A stretch of DNA of 64,000 nucleotides from Clavulina sp. PMI_390 (Eukaryota; Basidiomycota; Agaricomycetes; Cantharellales; Hydnaceae), in assembly GCA_015039315.1 (NCBI GenBank), contig WIDE01000031.1:38251-102250 (forward strand). Direction: 5' to 3'. The number at the start of each line of letters is the position of its first letter. Within the stretch, counting starts at the first letter, position 1. This document shows positions 46,794 to 58,587 of this stretch, one piece after another. The notes under the pieces were generated by a model that did no database searches, was not told the origin of the DNA, and saw only the letters and a list, made by a program, of their open reading frames with translations. Position numbers and translations under genes: made by a program.

Positions 46794-48548
46794 ATGGTGC
46801 TAATTTCAACAGCAGGGGGCACTGGTTCCAAACAGTCAAATGTCCTCACCCGATTTCCGGTGGAAATATGGCTTCGGATTGCTGAGGCCCTTGATGTGAA
46901 GTCAGTGATCAGATTATCATGGGTAAGAACCCATGAACGAGCGTCCACCCCTCACTTCCTTACTATGCCTTTTTAGACTTGCAAGTCACTCTCTAGATTA
47001 GCCAAATCACATCGATCGCTATGGATTCACCTTATTAAAACCTCATTAAGTGAGGATGGTCTGCAAGGTGTTCCACTGGAAGCACTCCTTGTCGCGCCTA
47101 TGGACATGCAATATCTCGCTCGTTACGCAAGTCGCAAAGTGCGACTTGTTTCTCATTTCCTTAGAGGACCTTCCCTCACTCGTGCTACCCGCCATGACCT
47201 TTCTCTGCCACAGCAAATGGGTCCACAAATGGACGGCTTTGAGTTTCCATATCTCACAGCACTTCTCCCAGGTGGGAGATGGATGGTGTCGTTGGGTATA
47301 GACTCGGCGGAGACGTGGGTTATCATGTGCTGGGATCTTACGGTACCTGTTGTTCAAGGGACACCTAGTCAGAGCGACCCGCAAGAGCCAGTCTCCTTCC
47401 TCCCACTGCCATCAGAAGATGATTCTGCTCCGGAACTCATGTTCGAGCACGTATCATGGGACCCTGTCAGTATGTCGTACGTGATCCTGTTGCGGTTTTC
47501 TCTACGGTCGAGGTAAGTCATCCTTTTTCACGGCTTCACCATTGGCAAGGTGCTCTTTGCTCCGCGACTACCTCACAATGCTTGCTTTAGGAGCATTCTG
47601 CGTATCATTTTCTTGCCTTTGCGATCTCACAAGCCTGGCACTTTTGAGCTTGGGCCAAAATTGTGTGCTGGCGCCGCTAGATCTCGTCCATTCGCGATAC
47701 GCTCGGGAGACTACGTTATCGTGGATCCTGAGGGAGGAGATGCCGTAACAATATGGGAATGGAGGAGAGATATTGTCTTGAACCCATTCAGCACCCTCCC
47801 CCCAACGCCCTCCGAGCAGGAAACAAAGATGGAGGGAAAGAGATACCATGTTGTTCTCGACAACGGCCTCTTTATCTCTATCTTAACCAAAACAAATCTC
47901 CCCGATATATCGATCACAATCTCGTTCTTCGAGCTAGACTTTCCCGCGGAGTCACGTTCAGCGAATCTTCACGCCTCAACCACGATGGACATCCACTGTG
48001 CCCTCAATGATATTAGGAAGGACGCCGCAGTCAATGTGACTTATGGAATGCCCCTTGTAGTCTCTGATGGTCTTGTCCTGGCTATAGTGTTTGAGATCAG
48101 TTATGGCTGGGAAGAGCCACGGATGGCGTATGTGAAAGTGTCCTACGACTCCACGGCAGAACTGCTCCATTTCCACTCGGATCCATCTGATTCCAGCTGC
48201 TGTACCGATATATCTGCTCTCTTTTGGTCCAAAGGGAGATGCCAATTTCCTTCCAAAGCCGTGTTTATAGAGGATCTCCGCTTGTCATGGAGCGTGGATC
48301 AGTTCCGCGACGTAAATGACGCTGCATTGTGGATGGGCGTCGAGAAAGCGAACGAGCGTTTCGTCGTCGTTGGCGCTCCAAACGAATGCGTTTATTTTGC
48401 ATTCGCGGAGACTGATATGCAAAAGCGGGATTGGATTCCCCCTCCGAGTGCGTTTGATGTACATTCAGGGACGTTGCTCTGTTTCTTAGAGAAAGATATT
48501 GTCAAAAAGACTATGTATCTACCTGTTGTGCTCCTGAACTACGAGTGA
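46794..48548 (+). CDS. F-box protein with propeller-like C-terminal region
   Basis: This is a 540-residue protein from three exons (46794-46922, 46977-47512, 47591-48548) with consistent phases. The F-box spans LTRFPVEIWLRIAEALDVKSV and, after the intron, TCKSLSRLAKSHRSLWIHL. The rest is beta-rich with repeated units such as YVIVDPEGGDAVTIWEWR, LVVSDGLVLAIVFEI and ERFVVVGAPNECVYF, as seen in Agaricomycete F-box proteins with a degenerate propeller. It is not closely related to the seven F-box genes to the left. Probable SCF adaptor. Confidence 0.85.
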
Positions 48549-49252
48549 TCTGTCGTGGTGGTTCAACTTGCTGTGGTTCATATCTGCTGATGCTGCTTAG
48601 TCCGACGGAGGCACTGTCATGAGGTGCATAATAGATAGTTGGACTCTTGCATCTAGTATCTATACATGTAATCAGAGCTCTGGTCATATTGCATATATGC
48701 TCATCTCCTTTTTATCGTTATGGCTAATCAACTTGAGATGGTTCTGATGTGATCGAGCTTCCCCCTCTCCCCCGCGTGCTCGTATTGCTCATCATCGTCT
48801 CCACTCCATATCCACTAGTTGATTCCTAAATATCCACAAGGTGAAGTTATTCCCGCATATTATTGTATCCGCCCTCTTATACGACTCCGCTCTTGATATT
48901 GCTCGTTCCCCTAGCAGTGGCTCCGAACCCGCGCTGGCTCAATTGGTCAGTCAATCACCAACGACGTGAGTTGTGTCATTTCATTCTAACCGACGGTAGT
49001 ACATAATACATCAGAGATTCTGCGCCCAGGAGAGGATAAGTAAAGGAATTAGGGGGAGACATAGAGGGAGCATCGCAAGCGGCTGGAACTAGGTCGATAT
49101 GTTGGTGTGGTATTACCAGTCTGCACCAGATTATCTGGCTCGTAACACATTCACTATGAGATTCATTAGGAGGAGGTCAAGTGGTGTGGCCTCAGCATAG
49201 AGAAGGGAAAGGTGGAGGATTATTCTTACCACTCGAATTTTTGAGAATGACT
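48549..49252. other. Convergent intergenic region
   Basis: No gene is recognised between the F-box gene and the 3' end of ZZ gene A. The region holds 3' UTR-like AT-rich stretches. Confidence 0.45.
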
Positions 49253-50254
49253 TTAGTTATTCGAGAGGTTGTTGATGATCGTCATGATGTTATTGAGACC
49301 TTGTACCATATTCTGGGCATTCTCCATAGTTTCGTGCTGATTCTTGATTGTTTCGGCCACCTGGGCAAGTGTGCTCAGCCCTTCATTCTTTGCGGCAGGA
49401 CGCTGTTGGGTGGTTGCTGTAGCCTGAACGACCTTAATACCGTTGAAGCAATTGATGCATTCATTGTAATCTGGGCAAATCTTACACTACCATTGTATTT
49501 GTCAGTTGACCAGTACAGGAATATGAGACTGTGGAATGATACGCACCCGCAGGGCTTTCCTGTCCGAAAGATTCTTCCCGCATGGGCCACATTTTTGCAA
49601 TCCCTCACGGAGGTCAAAGCCATGGTGGGGCTCATGCGTCGTGATGACGGTTGCTTGAACGATGGCGACTGGGATAGTAAGTCGGTTATGACAGGCCTCA
49701 CATTCGTCATAGTTGGGGCATATTTTACACTTGAAATAGTCTAGTTCAGCGCGGTATGTCTTCGGAGGACATAAGTGACCAGAATACGTACGTGGAACGC
49801 AAACTTGACCGTTGCGCCGCAGAGATCACACTTTTTGATACCCGCCGGCACGAAGGGGTGTGTAGGAAGATGGTTCATCGCATTGACTTTGGGGTCGTCG
49901 ATGACAGGAGCGGGAGCAGGAGGTGGTGAGGAGACCCCTCCAGGCTGTGTCGCCTGTAGTGACGCCTGTAAGGCTGCCCATCTTTTGGGAGCATTCTCCA
50001 CGCAGTCACCGCATTCATCGTAGTCGTCGCATTCTTTACACTGTAATCCCAGTTGGAACGCGTAGCAAAAAAAGATAGGGAAACAATCTCACATTAAACG
50101 CTTTCAGGCTGAATTTCTTGCAAACGTCGCAACGGCGCAGCCCTGGCGCGCGAGCCAAGGTGTGGTTAGGTTGATGAGTCTAAAGAGTGACATCGAGGCT
50201 TGTCAATCGAAGAAAAAGTAGCAAGCTAACGAGAAATCAAGCTGGACAGACCAT
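49253..50254 (-). CDS. Tandem ZZ-type zinc finger protein, gene A
   Basis: This is a 251-residue protein from five exons. The first is only ATG (50254-50252), then 50179-50093, 50040-49792, 49729-49547 and 49486-49253. It carries three ZZ-like fingers, each with a first CxxC (CDVC, CDLC, CGPC) and a second half CxxC-x2-Y(D/N)EC-x2-C (CKECDDYDECGDC, CKICPNYDECEAC, CKICPDYNECINC). Each finger is split by a phase-0 intron directly before its second half. The C-terminal about 50 residues (TLAQVAETIKNQHETMENAQ) form a predicted amphipathic helix shared with gene B. The donor after the ATG is GTCTGT, which is weak. ZZ fingers bind proteins (N-degrons, histone tails, hydrolases in Nbr1-type receptors); the partner here is unknown. 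Confidence 0.8.
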
Positions 50255-51713
50255 GGTTTGGGTATAGGTGCTGTGGCAGGGGAAAAAGATGTTCACGATG
50301 TCAAGTTGGCTCTTCGTCTCGTTATGAAGGTCTCTGGACGTCGCCGTGGCACTTACTGGAAACCATTATAGCGTGCCGCGGTAGCTACAAAGCTACTGTT
50401 TCCGGTGATATGGACACAAGCACCATACGTCCCTCGGCAACGACACCCCGCCGCAAACAGAAGATGTATACCTTGCACCAAGGGAGTGGATGAAGTTAAA
50501 AAAAGACGTGTGATCGCTGATATGATGCACCCATTCTTGGCGGATCTTTTTTGTTGCTTGGATCTCAAACGATCATTACGGGAGATAATTGGCGCAGTCT
50601 GGAGACCAAAAGTTCCGCTTGCAAATCGATAGCCAACAGAGGGCCGTGTTGTCGATCGCGAAGGGAGTCGATAAAACTATGGCCAGGTTGAGGGATATAC
50701 AATTTCGTAGGATGGGGAAGACGAGTGTGGTTTGGTCAAGAGAATTTCCTCCAAGCTCGCATGGTGCTTTGTTGGAACATGGTCAAGCCTGGCAACCAGT
50801 TCTGCTAGTGAGAGTCTGCTAATCAGAGGTGCTGCCTCAACGGGCTTCTATTCGGATACGACCCCTCCTTTAGCGTCGCGGTTAAAATCACCCAGAAGTT
50901 CGGACAAGGAACACATTCCCAGCTCCGACAGTCAGGAAAGCGGCAGTTCTGTTTGACTCGAGGGAGGGCCAAACACCAATCCTTCCCAGACTGCGGCCCT
51001 TCATAAGCTCTCCTCATCTCCATCGTCGCTATCAATGAACCATCAGCTGTACTTTGCTTCTTCCTTCATAATAAGTCGTGACTCCCCGCCCCCGGATGAT
51101 CATATTCCGCATTGTATTACCGGTATCATGCTCGCCGACAAAGTGCACCAGACCGTTCTATATCCTTAGGAGTGGGCCTTCCTATTACATCTTTGTGGCT
51201 TCTTCTTACGTCCACCAACGATTTCGAATGGCGACCAAAAGCCTTCTCCTTGTTCCCGAAACAATATGGATACCGATTCACTAGAAGAATCGTTTTTGGG
51301 TGCTTCTTTATTCTTCACTGATAAAACGCCTCGTATGATAATTGTGATAGTGAGCCGCCACATAATCTCGTCACTGCGGCACGATCTAAATTCAACGCTT
51401 TGGAGTCTTGTGCCAAAGAGACATCCAGCCGACATAAATGCATGAGGCAAGGTGGTATGATTGATTGAGCGAGAGAAAGGCAAAAATCGTCATCATTCGT
51501 GAGTAGTCTTGGGATATCTGGGTGTATCTAGCAGTCAGGTGAAGGTAGTCAAAAAACAGATCTTTGGAAATTCATATTGGTTTTCAGTGCGAGCAAGAGC
51601 GGTAGCAAGGTAGGCGTAAAGAGCTAACAAGAATCAATTCCGCGATTCTGAAAGAGTAAGTGTAGAGTGATACCCACTATTTGATATCTGCTGGTTTGTA
51701 ATATGTTCATGCA
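50255..51713. other. Intergenic between ZZ genes A and B
   Basis: No gene is recognised. Short frames at 50400-51000 and 51078-51483 have no domains, no Cys pattern of the ZZ type and overlapping frames on both strands. Confidence 0.45.
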
Positions 51714-52761
51714 TCAGTTAGAGACGGCAGACAGTGCTGATTGGATCAGTGGGGCCACAGTCTGGATCAACTCCCCAATCTTTTTCGCGTTCTCCATGTT
51801 TTCGTGCTGCTCATGCACGGTCTTGGCGACCTGGGTGGCGACTTCCCAAGCCGTAGGCCCAGGAGGGGCGCTCTCGATCTCGCGCGCGGCTTGCGCAGCC
51901 TGAGTAATGGCCCCACCCGTAAAGCAGTTGAGGCATTCATCATAGTCGGGGCAGACCTTGCACTGTTACATAATCATTAGAGAAGGCAAAGACAAAAAAA
52001 AATAGGAATACGATAGGGAAATGCATACATGAAGGGCCTGGTCAATCTGCTCTTTGCACAAGTCGCAACTCCTGCGTTGCTCGATGAGGTCGAAGGCATG
52101 ATAGGGCTCATGCAGAATCTCGGACGGATCCTTGGGGGCTTCGGCTGGTACCTCATCCTCATTATAACAGGCTTCGCATTCGTCGTAATTGGCGCATTGC
52201 TTGCACTGAAAAGGGGGCATGCGAGGGATGAATCTGATTTAGCACAACATCCAGCAGGGTAATCAACGAAGAGGATGAGGAGAGACATACGTGGAACGCG
52301 ACCTTGACCATTGCCCCGCAGAGATCGCACTGTTTCACCTCGCCAATAGGGACGAAGCGATGTTCAGGCTTGTGGAGAGCCTTGCGAGCATCATCCTCTG
52401 CCTTTTCCGCGGCCCTTGCCTCCTCTTCAGCCTTGGAAGCTTCATCAGCGGCTTTGGAAGCATCATCGGCGGCTGCCTGGATGGCTGCCCACCTCCTGGG
52501 AGCATCGACGAAGCAGTCGTGGCACTCGTCGTAGTCGTCGCATTGTTGGCACTGTGATGCAATGAGAATCAGAACATATAATAATGAGAGGAAGAGGAGA
52601 TCTCACATGGTTTGCCTTCATCACATATTTCGTGCAAATATCGCAATGGCGTAGGGTGGGTGAGCGAACCACAAACGTGTGTGAAACTTCGTGAGGCTAA
52701 GAATTGGCATCACAGTTAGGCTCCAGGATATGGAGACAGGACTTCAGCGTAGACTTGCCAT
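51714..52761 (-). CDS. Tandem ZZ-type zinc finger protein, gene B
   Basis: This is a 259-residue protein with an ATG-only first exon (52761-52759), then 52696-52607, 52551-52291, 52205-52029 and 51962-51714. The first intron starts GCAAGT, a likely GC-AG intron. Three ZZ fingers are seen: HCDICTKYVMKANH|CQQCDDYDECHDC, then CDLCGAMVKVAFH|CKQCANYDECEAC, then CDLCKEQIDQALH|CKVCPDYDECLNC (| marks the intron). Between fingers 1 and 2 is an Ala-rich charged helix with 7-residue repeats (AADDASK, AADEASK). The C-terminus shares QVAxT...QHExMENA with gene A. All zinc ligands appear intact. Function unknown. Confidence 0.85.
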
Positions 52762-54196
52762 GGCCGGTGCGGATTAGTAGAATGAAGTAGTAGGAAAAGA
52801 GGGGGGGAAGAGAGGGGGGTTGGTTCGTTCCCCAAGCTGCCCTTTTTGCTCTATTAAGAAGACCTCAAGATAAATCAAAGATCTGGATAAACTGGAGACA
52901 TTACCACCCCACAAAGCTGCCGAACCGAGTCCTCGCGTCGCATCGCCTTGGGCTTGAATGCGTTGCGCAGTCTTCCGCGCAAATGGCCTGTTTCTTTACA
53001 TCCGGCATACCGCCAAGCCGCGGCAGGTTTGACAGAGAAGACCTTCATTATCATTAGCACACACGCAAGGCCACGCACTATATTTAGTTCTTCACAAGAA
53101 ACCCTCTAACCCTGTACAGATGCGCGAGGTGTACAGCCTGCACTTATGCGGCAGAGTTAGGAGAGACGGAAGTCCAGCGAGGTCATGCCTCTGCGCTTGG
53201 CGAATCTTTTGATTACCCGGTTCTCGAATGATCGATGGTAAAATGAAGGACGACTTATGTATTTGGCGCGCAAGCAGGCCCCAAACGTCCCACCGTTCAG
53301 ATTCAATAATTGGGGGGCCACAGATCAGTGTAGAAGACGATATTGGTGATCCGATTCCGCAAGATTGCACCACCCATACAAAGGAGGCTCTATCTTTAAT
53401 CCGGTATCCTCGTCCTCGGAACCTTGGGTGATATGAAGGAGGGCTGCTTGATTTTTCATAGCGGTGGTAACTGCGAGCTGACCAGGCTGTTCTAACGAGT
53501 AAGAGAAACACGGCCAGAAGTTATTTGATACAGGAGGTGTAGCATCCAAAAGGTGTTTTTCTCGCTCGTTGACACGTCTCATCTTGTGGCAATCCACTTT
53601 GGGAGCTGTCAAGTGGGGAAGGTGAGGCAGTGTGATAATCGGTTCAGAATATATACACAGCACGCTTCTCCTCGGCCGGACCCACGGGACGTGCAGTTGG
53701 CAGTTAGCTTCCCAAAGGTCTGGGTGTGGAGAGCATTTTCTGAGATGTAACTTGATAGACGGGAGAGAGTTGCGCGACGCGTGTCGACAAACAGGACACA
53801 GCAACTGCTGCGGCTTCCTCCATTCGATCATTTCACTTAAAACCATGATGGCTTTCGCTCGAGATAGCTACAGAACGTTCGTTGAGTTATCTTGAGCTGC
53901 TCTTGGGCGCTCGAGAACACAAATGAATCCAATACAAATAAAACTTTTTGCAAATCAGTGCCTCGGATCCGATCTGGCGTCAATCTGCAGGGCACACTTC
54001 CACATCCGACGCGTTCTCGTTGTCGGCCTCGTCGTAGCATCTGCCCAAACGCTGAATGAACCATCTCGCGCAGAGCACTCTGTGTGACGCATAACGAAAC
54101 TCGCATACTTCCAACTGGAAGGATAAACCTCCACTTGTTCCTAGTTTCTGCCATGGCTGAAGGTGTGTCTCCGTTTAGGCTGCTAGCAACTTATCC
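52762..54196. other. Intergenic, no certain gene
   Basis: Several medium frames exist, the longest on the minus strand at 53325-53846 (173 residues, with a CPVC pair). None has a convincing domain or splice partner. The right end must contain the promoter of the gene at 54197. Confidence 0.4.
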
Positions 54197-55634
54197 ATGC
54201 TAAGCCATCCATGTGGTATGCCATCCAACGTATTGTTCACAGCACCTCCTCCGTATTCGTTTGCTGACGAGGGGCTTGGCCGTCGAAGTGCTACTGCACA
54301 GCCTCACGACGACGCTGGCCCAGGCACCAGTTCCGAAGCAGGCCCTTCTCAAACATCATTCGCTTCATACATGGACGATGAATCTGCGGCCCATCCGCTC
54401 GGGAGGGCGCCCACTTACAAGCTGAAGGACGAGGGTCATACCAAAGGCACAGGCCGACCAGGCGGTGAGTTTAATTACCGCATATAGTTCCTCAGTCATG
54501 TTTCCTCAAGGCGAATAAAAAGGCTGGAAACAGGAGTGGCGTCATTCAAGATCGTTAAGAACCGCATGGAACGGTCTATTCGAACAACCAACACACAGAG
54601 CTCCTCCCTCAAGTGAGTAACGGAGAATCATATTGTTATTCTCTCCCTTTGTGCCATTTCGTCTCATAATTTATCAACAGGAGCATCACCATGGAGAGCC
54701 CCATCGTCGCGAGATAATTTCTCTCGTGCTAGTGATTCCCGATGGACCACCAATCCCAGCGGCCTTGCTGACCCGACACTCTCCTCCACCTCAAGCGACA
54801 AAGTCGTATCGGGTGCCTGTCCCCCTGGCTGGGAAGGCGCGAAACTCAAACTCATAGAACCGACTCTCGCAACGTGGAGGAAACCACGAACTATCACGCC
54901 CTCTGGGATCAAATTTGAGACGATCGAGGATGTGTGGATCGACCCCTGGGCGTGGTACATTTGGAACGAGCAAGGAAGGGAGGGGCCAGGTTTGTTCTTA
55001 TTTCCATTGTACCTTGAGGCGATTAACTTAATGACTGATCACATCCCTCGACGCTTTGTTGCCTATTCGCAGAGCCCTTAGTTCGCGGTATCGTGCGTAA
55101 AGACCTGACGATTTGCTGTGCGTCTCCCCGTTTCGGCCATATATTTTGGTTGACCCTCGCTGATATCTCTCCCATTCCTGCTTTTCTATAGATTTTCGCT
55201 CCAGCCAGTTACTGTGGGCCACACCGCCGATACGCAACGTGTTTTCTCCTTCTGACATCACTTTTGCCGAGGATGTTGAGTGCGTGCACCTCGGCCGTTC
55301 GATGTGGGAAACCCTTGACACCTTATGCTTGGACGAGCTTTTCGGGGGTTTCTTGGCATGCACGCTTGGCACCCAAGCCGTCGTGCTCTTCTTCTTCCTG
55401 CTGCTGTCCGGTTTCGTGTGGGCAGCAATACGAGTACTATTCTGGACACTATGGGCCATAGTCAAGGGAGTTGTCTTCGGGATTTGGGCGCTTGTACGAG
55501 GTGTCTTTGTGGGGATATATCTCTTGGTCCGTTGGACGTTCAGGGCAATTTTTACACGCGGCTTTGTCGCGCTGCTGGGGACGCTAGTGCTCATGTTCCT
55601 TCTCGCTGTCTTGATCAAGAGCATTCTTGAGTAG
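54197..55634 (+). CDS. Membrane protein with C-terminal hydrophobic hendecad repeats, unrecognised family
   Basis: The start at 54197 (or 54218) opens a disordered N-terminus (PPPYSFADEGLG). Splicing joins GWKQEWRHSRSLRTAW, the block WEGAKLKLIEPTLATWRK with IEDVWIDPWAWYIW, a small exon LVRGIVRKDLTIC, and a last exon that begins near 55193 and ends at 55634. The C-terminal part has one hydrophobic segment (AVVLFFFLLLSGFVW), then an 11-residue repeat with a basic residue each time: R, K, R, R spaced exactly 11 apart (codons at 55431, 55464, 55497, 55530), pattern [RK]GVxxGIWxLV. A terminal TM (LVLMFLLAVLIKSIL) ends the protein. I do not recognise the family. The acceptor of the second exon (AATAAAAAG) is atypical. 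Confidence 0.68.
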
Positions 55635-55977
55635 GCTGAAGCTCGCTACTGAGTATCTAGGACGTCAGAACTATATAATCTATCTTATACATTCCTACTC
55701 CGATTGATAGTCGTCCACTATGATGATTTTGTCGAACGGTGGGTTCACCACCAACAAGAATTATACATTGCGGAATTAGCATTTATCTCGGGCCAAAAGG
55801 GCCTCTGGCATGACTGTAACATTATGAGCCGATCTGAATAAGACTTGAAAACAGGATATCTACTATCGTCGAACCACAAAATTCGGTCATCGTGCCGCTT
55901 ATGATTTTATTGTACGTATGAAGGAGGGGCCGCTAGACGAGATCCGTCAGAAATGAGTACTCACCCTTCTCGTCAAT
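55635..55977. other. Convergent intergenic region
   Basis: These are the 3' flanks of the hendecad membrane protein gene and ZZ gene C. Nothing else is seen. Confidence 0.4.
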
Positions 55978-56828
55978 CTAATACTCACCATCACTGCCTT
56001 CTGTTTGAGGAGCTGGTCCAGGCAGAGAGGAACATTGTTGTGGAATCGTGATGTTCACATCCTCGTCTTCATTGCAGAAACATTGCCAACACTCGTCATA
56101 GTTAGGGCAGTCCATGCACTATATTTAGAATTCACCGCGGTGATGGTTAGTAGGGTCACCGATCAGATAGTGCAGCAATACATACATGATATCACATCTT
56201 AACACATGCTTGGCAGCCACAACATTGCAATGGACGGTTGCTCGTCTTAGGCTGGAATCGGTGGTAAGGTTGATGAGTAGCATTAACATCCGTATAATTA
56301 GCAGCTAAAGTATTGCGGGAAGGACGGGCAGCTCGAGAGTTGGTTGTGCGGCGTGAATTGAAACAGTCATCGCATTCGTCATAGCTTGGGCATTGACGGC
56401 ACTAGCGCGCAACCGTGGCAATTCATCGTTTAATGAGAGTCGAGACTGAATCCAACGAGAGAAACTTACGTGCTGGGTTTTAGCGGTCTCTTTTCCACAT
56501 AAGTTACAGCTGTGAACGACCTTCTGGAAGGTATGAGAGGCTTGGTGGCGTTTCATGCTTGCAGGCAAGCGAGAGCAATCGTCACACTCGTCGTAGTCAG
56601 GGCATTGCTGGCACTACGTCTGGGCGGTCAGATGAGCATCGAAAGTTGAGAGAAGAGATATTACATGGTTTGTCTTTGCAGCCACTTTGCGGCAGACGTC
56701 GCACCATCTTGTCAACTCTCGGAACGTGTGGGAGGATTTATGAGGCTTTCGGAGAGAGATATATAAAATCTCAGTCATGAGCTGGGATTTTCTTTTCAGA
56801 AGAAATGCAAGCGATACACCCGTACCAT
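55978..56828 (-). pseudogene. Tandem ZZ-type zinc finger gene C, with in-frame stop
   Basis: This is a close paralogue of gene D. An ATG-only exon (56828-56826) is followed by exon 56745-56665 (HTFRELTRWCDVCRKVAAKTN), then exons ending CNLCGKETAKTQH and starting CRQCPSYDECDDC. In the third finger the codon matching Ala of VKMAYH in gene D is TGA (56194-56192). The back half of that finger (CMDCPNYDECWQC) is intact downstream, on an exon ending with a stop at 55978-55980. A read-out would therefore give a two-and-a-half-finger protein. A donor-like GTTAAG just upstream (about 56202) could skip the stop in phase, at the cost of several residues. It may be a decaying copy, a truncated functional gene or a sequencing error. 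Confidence 0.72.
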
Positions 56829-57701
56829 GGCCATAGTAGTGAATTAGAGGTAATATGAATCGTAGGGTTCTGAGCTTTTTGTAGCTGAAGAATTGGTGGA
56901 CAGGAAATATGGCCAAAGAATCCAGCGCGGTGGTTTCCCACCAATTTGGTCGAATTGAATGCTCACGAACGATGTTCATCCAGGACACTAATAGCGTAGG
57001 AATGCTATTGGCTTGGACTGCACTATATGAAATGTTGCGAATGTCCACCTGTCAGGCGAAATATATGAGAGTTGACAGTAAGCTTCAGAAACATCCTCAC
57101 AAAGCTGTTTAATCCGTATTGCAACTCGATTGCGCACACAAAGTCTTGATTGTCATCAGAGAGCCCATTGGAGGACTCCTTCTATTTGTGTGATAGAAGG
57201 TTTCATAATCGGATAAAGCATTCGTAAAGCAGGCCATAAAGCAATCGTGGACTTTTCGCAAACCTTTTCCTCAACTTTTCCCAAACTTGGTAAAAAAAAA
57301 AATCGTAAAAAGTTTATGTTTTGATGACGCAGTGCTTGACACTCCGGGCATCAAGCAGAGCATAAACAAAACGTCAACAAAACGTCAACCCTGCTGCTTT
57401 TTGAAGCTTTCACGAAATTATCACAAAGCGCTTACGCTGGAGTTTATGTTTTGATTTGTGACCGCTTTATCCTATCGTGAAAACCCCTCATGATGTTACT
57501 TCTATAGCTCAATATTAGCTCTAAGTGAATGAGCCATAAACGTACACTAAGATTGTATTGAACCCATCGAGTGTTCTCAGCGTCGCATTTGCAAAGCTCT
57601 TAAAAATCAAATAACTGTGGACATGGCAGCCAGCTAACTGAGTTGGAATGAATACATATCTGCGTGCCCTTGTGGTCTGTTCAATTTGAGTATCTATAAC
57701 A
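56829..57701. other. Intergenic between ZZ gene C and TM1, with repeats
   Basis: No gene is seen. Two identical 15-bp copies of AGTTTATGTTTTGAT occur at 57311 and 57441, and a tandem AAAACGTCAAC pair lies between them near 57370-57390. An A11 run is at about 57291. It may be a small non-autonomous element. Confidence 0.4.
57311..57455. repeat. Short direct repeats in a 145-bp A/T-rich interval
   Basis: The 15-bp sequence AGTTTATGTTTTGAT is present at 57311-57325 and 57441-57455. The interval also holds CATAAAC and two copies of AAAACGTCAAC on the same strand. These short A/T-rich matches alone do not prove a mobile element. Confidence 0.4.
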
Positions 57702-58587
57702 TTATTCAAAGCGATCCCAGACTAAGTTAATAATTCCAGCAATTGCGATGACGACGGGCAGAATCTGTCCAAAGCCCCATAGTTCTTCGCCCGGAGCGAC
57801 GTGACTCCGCTTGATGGTGAGCTCGAGCATGATGACGTTATGAACCCAAAGGAAGAAGACACCGAGCTGCAAGAAGTTGAACTCATCAGCGCTCATCCAC
57901 CCACCATACTTCCTAGAAGTGTCGATCTCAATCGACCCTTCTTCGAGAGTCAAGTTTTCCTCATGATTATAGGTTGCCCAGACGGCAAACCAAATGAAGT
58001 AAACTCCTTCGGCGCAAAGGACCAAGAAGAATAATGATGTCAGCGCAAGGGCTGCCACACTACCCCATCTGAACCATGGAGCAGTGACTCGTGCAGTTAT
58101 GAATAATATAGTGTACTTCACTGAATCATTGCAGCGTGGGTCACCAGATGGGAAGAGGGAGGTGCCAAATGATGGTGCAGTGATCCAAACATACATTGAC
58201 CACGACAAGCTGAGGCCAAAAACAACCACTAGCGTGACCCACCAGATTGCGACTCGCCAGGGCCTGAGCGGGCTGAGCGGCGGAGGGGGTATGAGGAGCA
58301 TCACAGGGAACAGTTGATGTATAACAATTACAGCATGATACAGATCAAGTTGGTGGGAGGCTGTAAATTTCTGGTTTTAACATAATATACCTATAGATTT
58401 CGAAAGCAGCAGATGGGAACACACCAGTCTGGGCGACAGCAGTGACCAAGAGAGCAAAACCATTCAGCCCAACACTCCAGAACAGCTTTGAGCGGAAGGC
58501 AATCGCCAAAAAGGTAGAGATATACAGGCCAACCCTTATCCCGATGCCGGAAAAGTCGGGATTTGCGGGAATTGTACAGTTGGACAT
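57702..58587 (-). CDS. Uncharacterised multipass membrane protein TM1 (NPDxSGIGIR family)
   Basis: This is a 273-residue protein from exons 58587-58425 and 58360-57702. The start gives MSNCTIPANPDFSGIGIRVG, a motif shared with many uncharacterised fungal membrane proteins. Six or seven hydrophobic segments follow, for example VGLYISTFLAIAF, IWWVTLVVVFGLSLSWSMYVW, LALTSLFFLVLCAEGVYFIW and ILPVVIAIAGIINLVW. Conserved polar motifs are SMYVWITAPSFG, DPRCND and VIMLELTIKRS-HVAPGEELW. The intron begins GTGTGTTC inside QTG; without splicing the frame soon hits a stop. The gene at 61185-62030 is a paralogue. Cellular location and role are unknown. Confidence 0.82.

Noticed and set aside
53325..53846. 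173-residue minus-strand frame with a CPVC pair and several Cys/His
   Set aside because: The spacing does not match RING, C2H2 or the ZZ pattern, there are no splice partners on either side, and a plus-strand frame overlaps it.
55028..55624. 198-residue minus-strand frame antisense to the hendecad membrane gene
   Set aside because: The plus strand gives a coherent spliced protein with TM segments; the antisense frame is Lys/Ser/Thr-rich and is the shadow of a hydrophobic coding strand.
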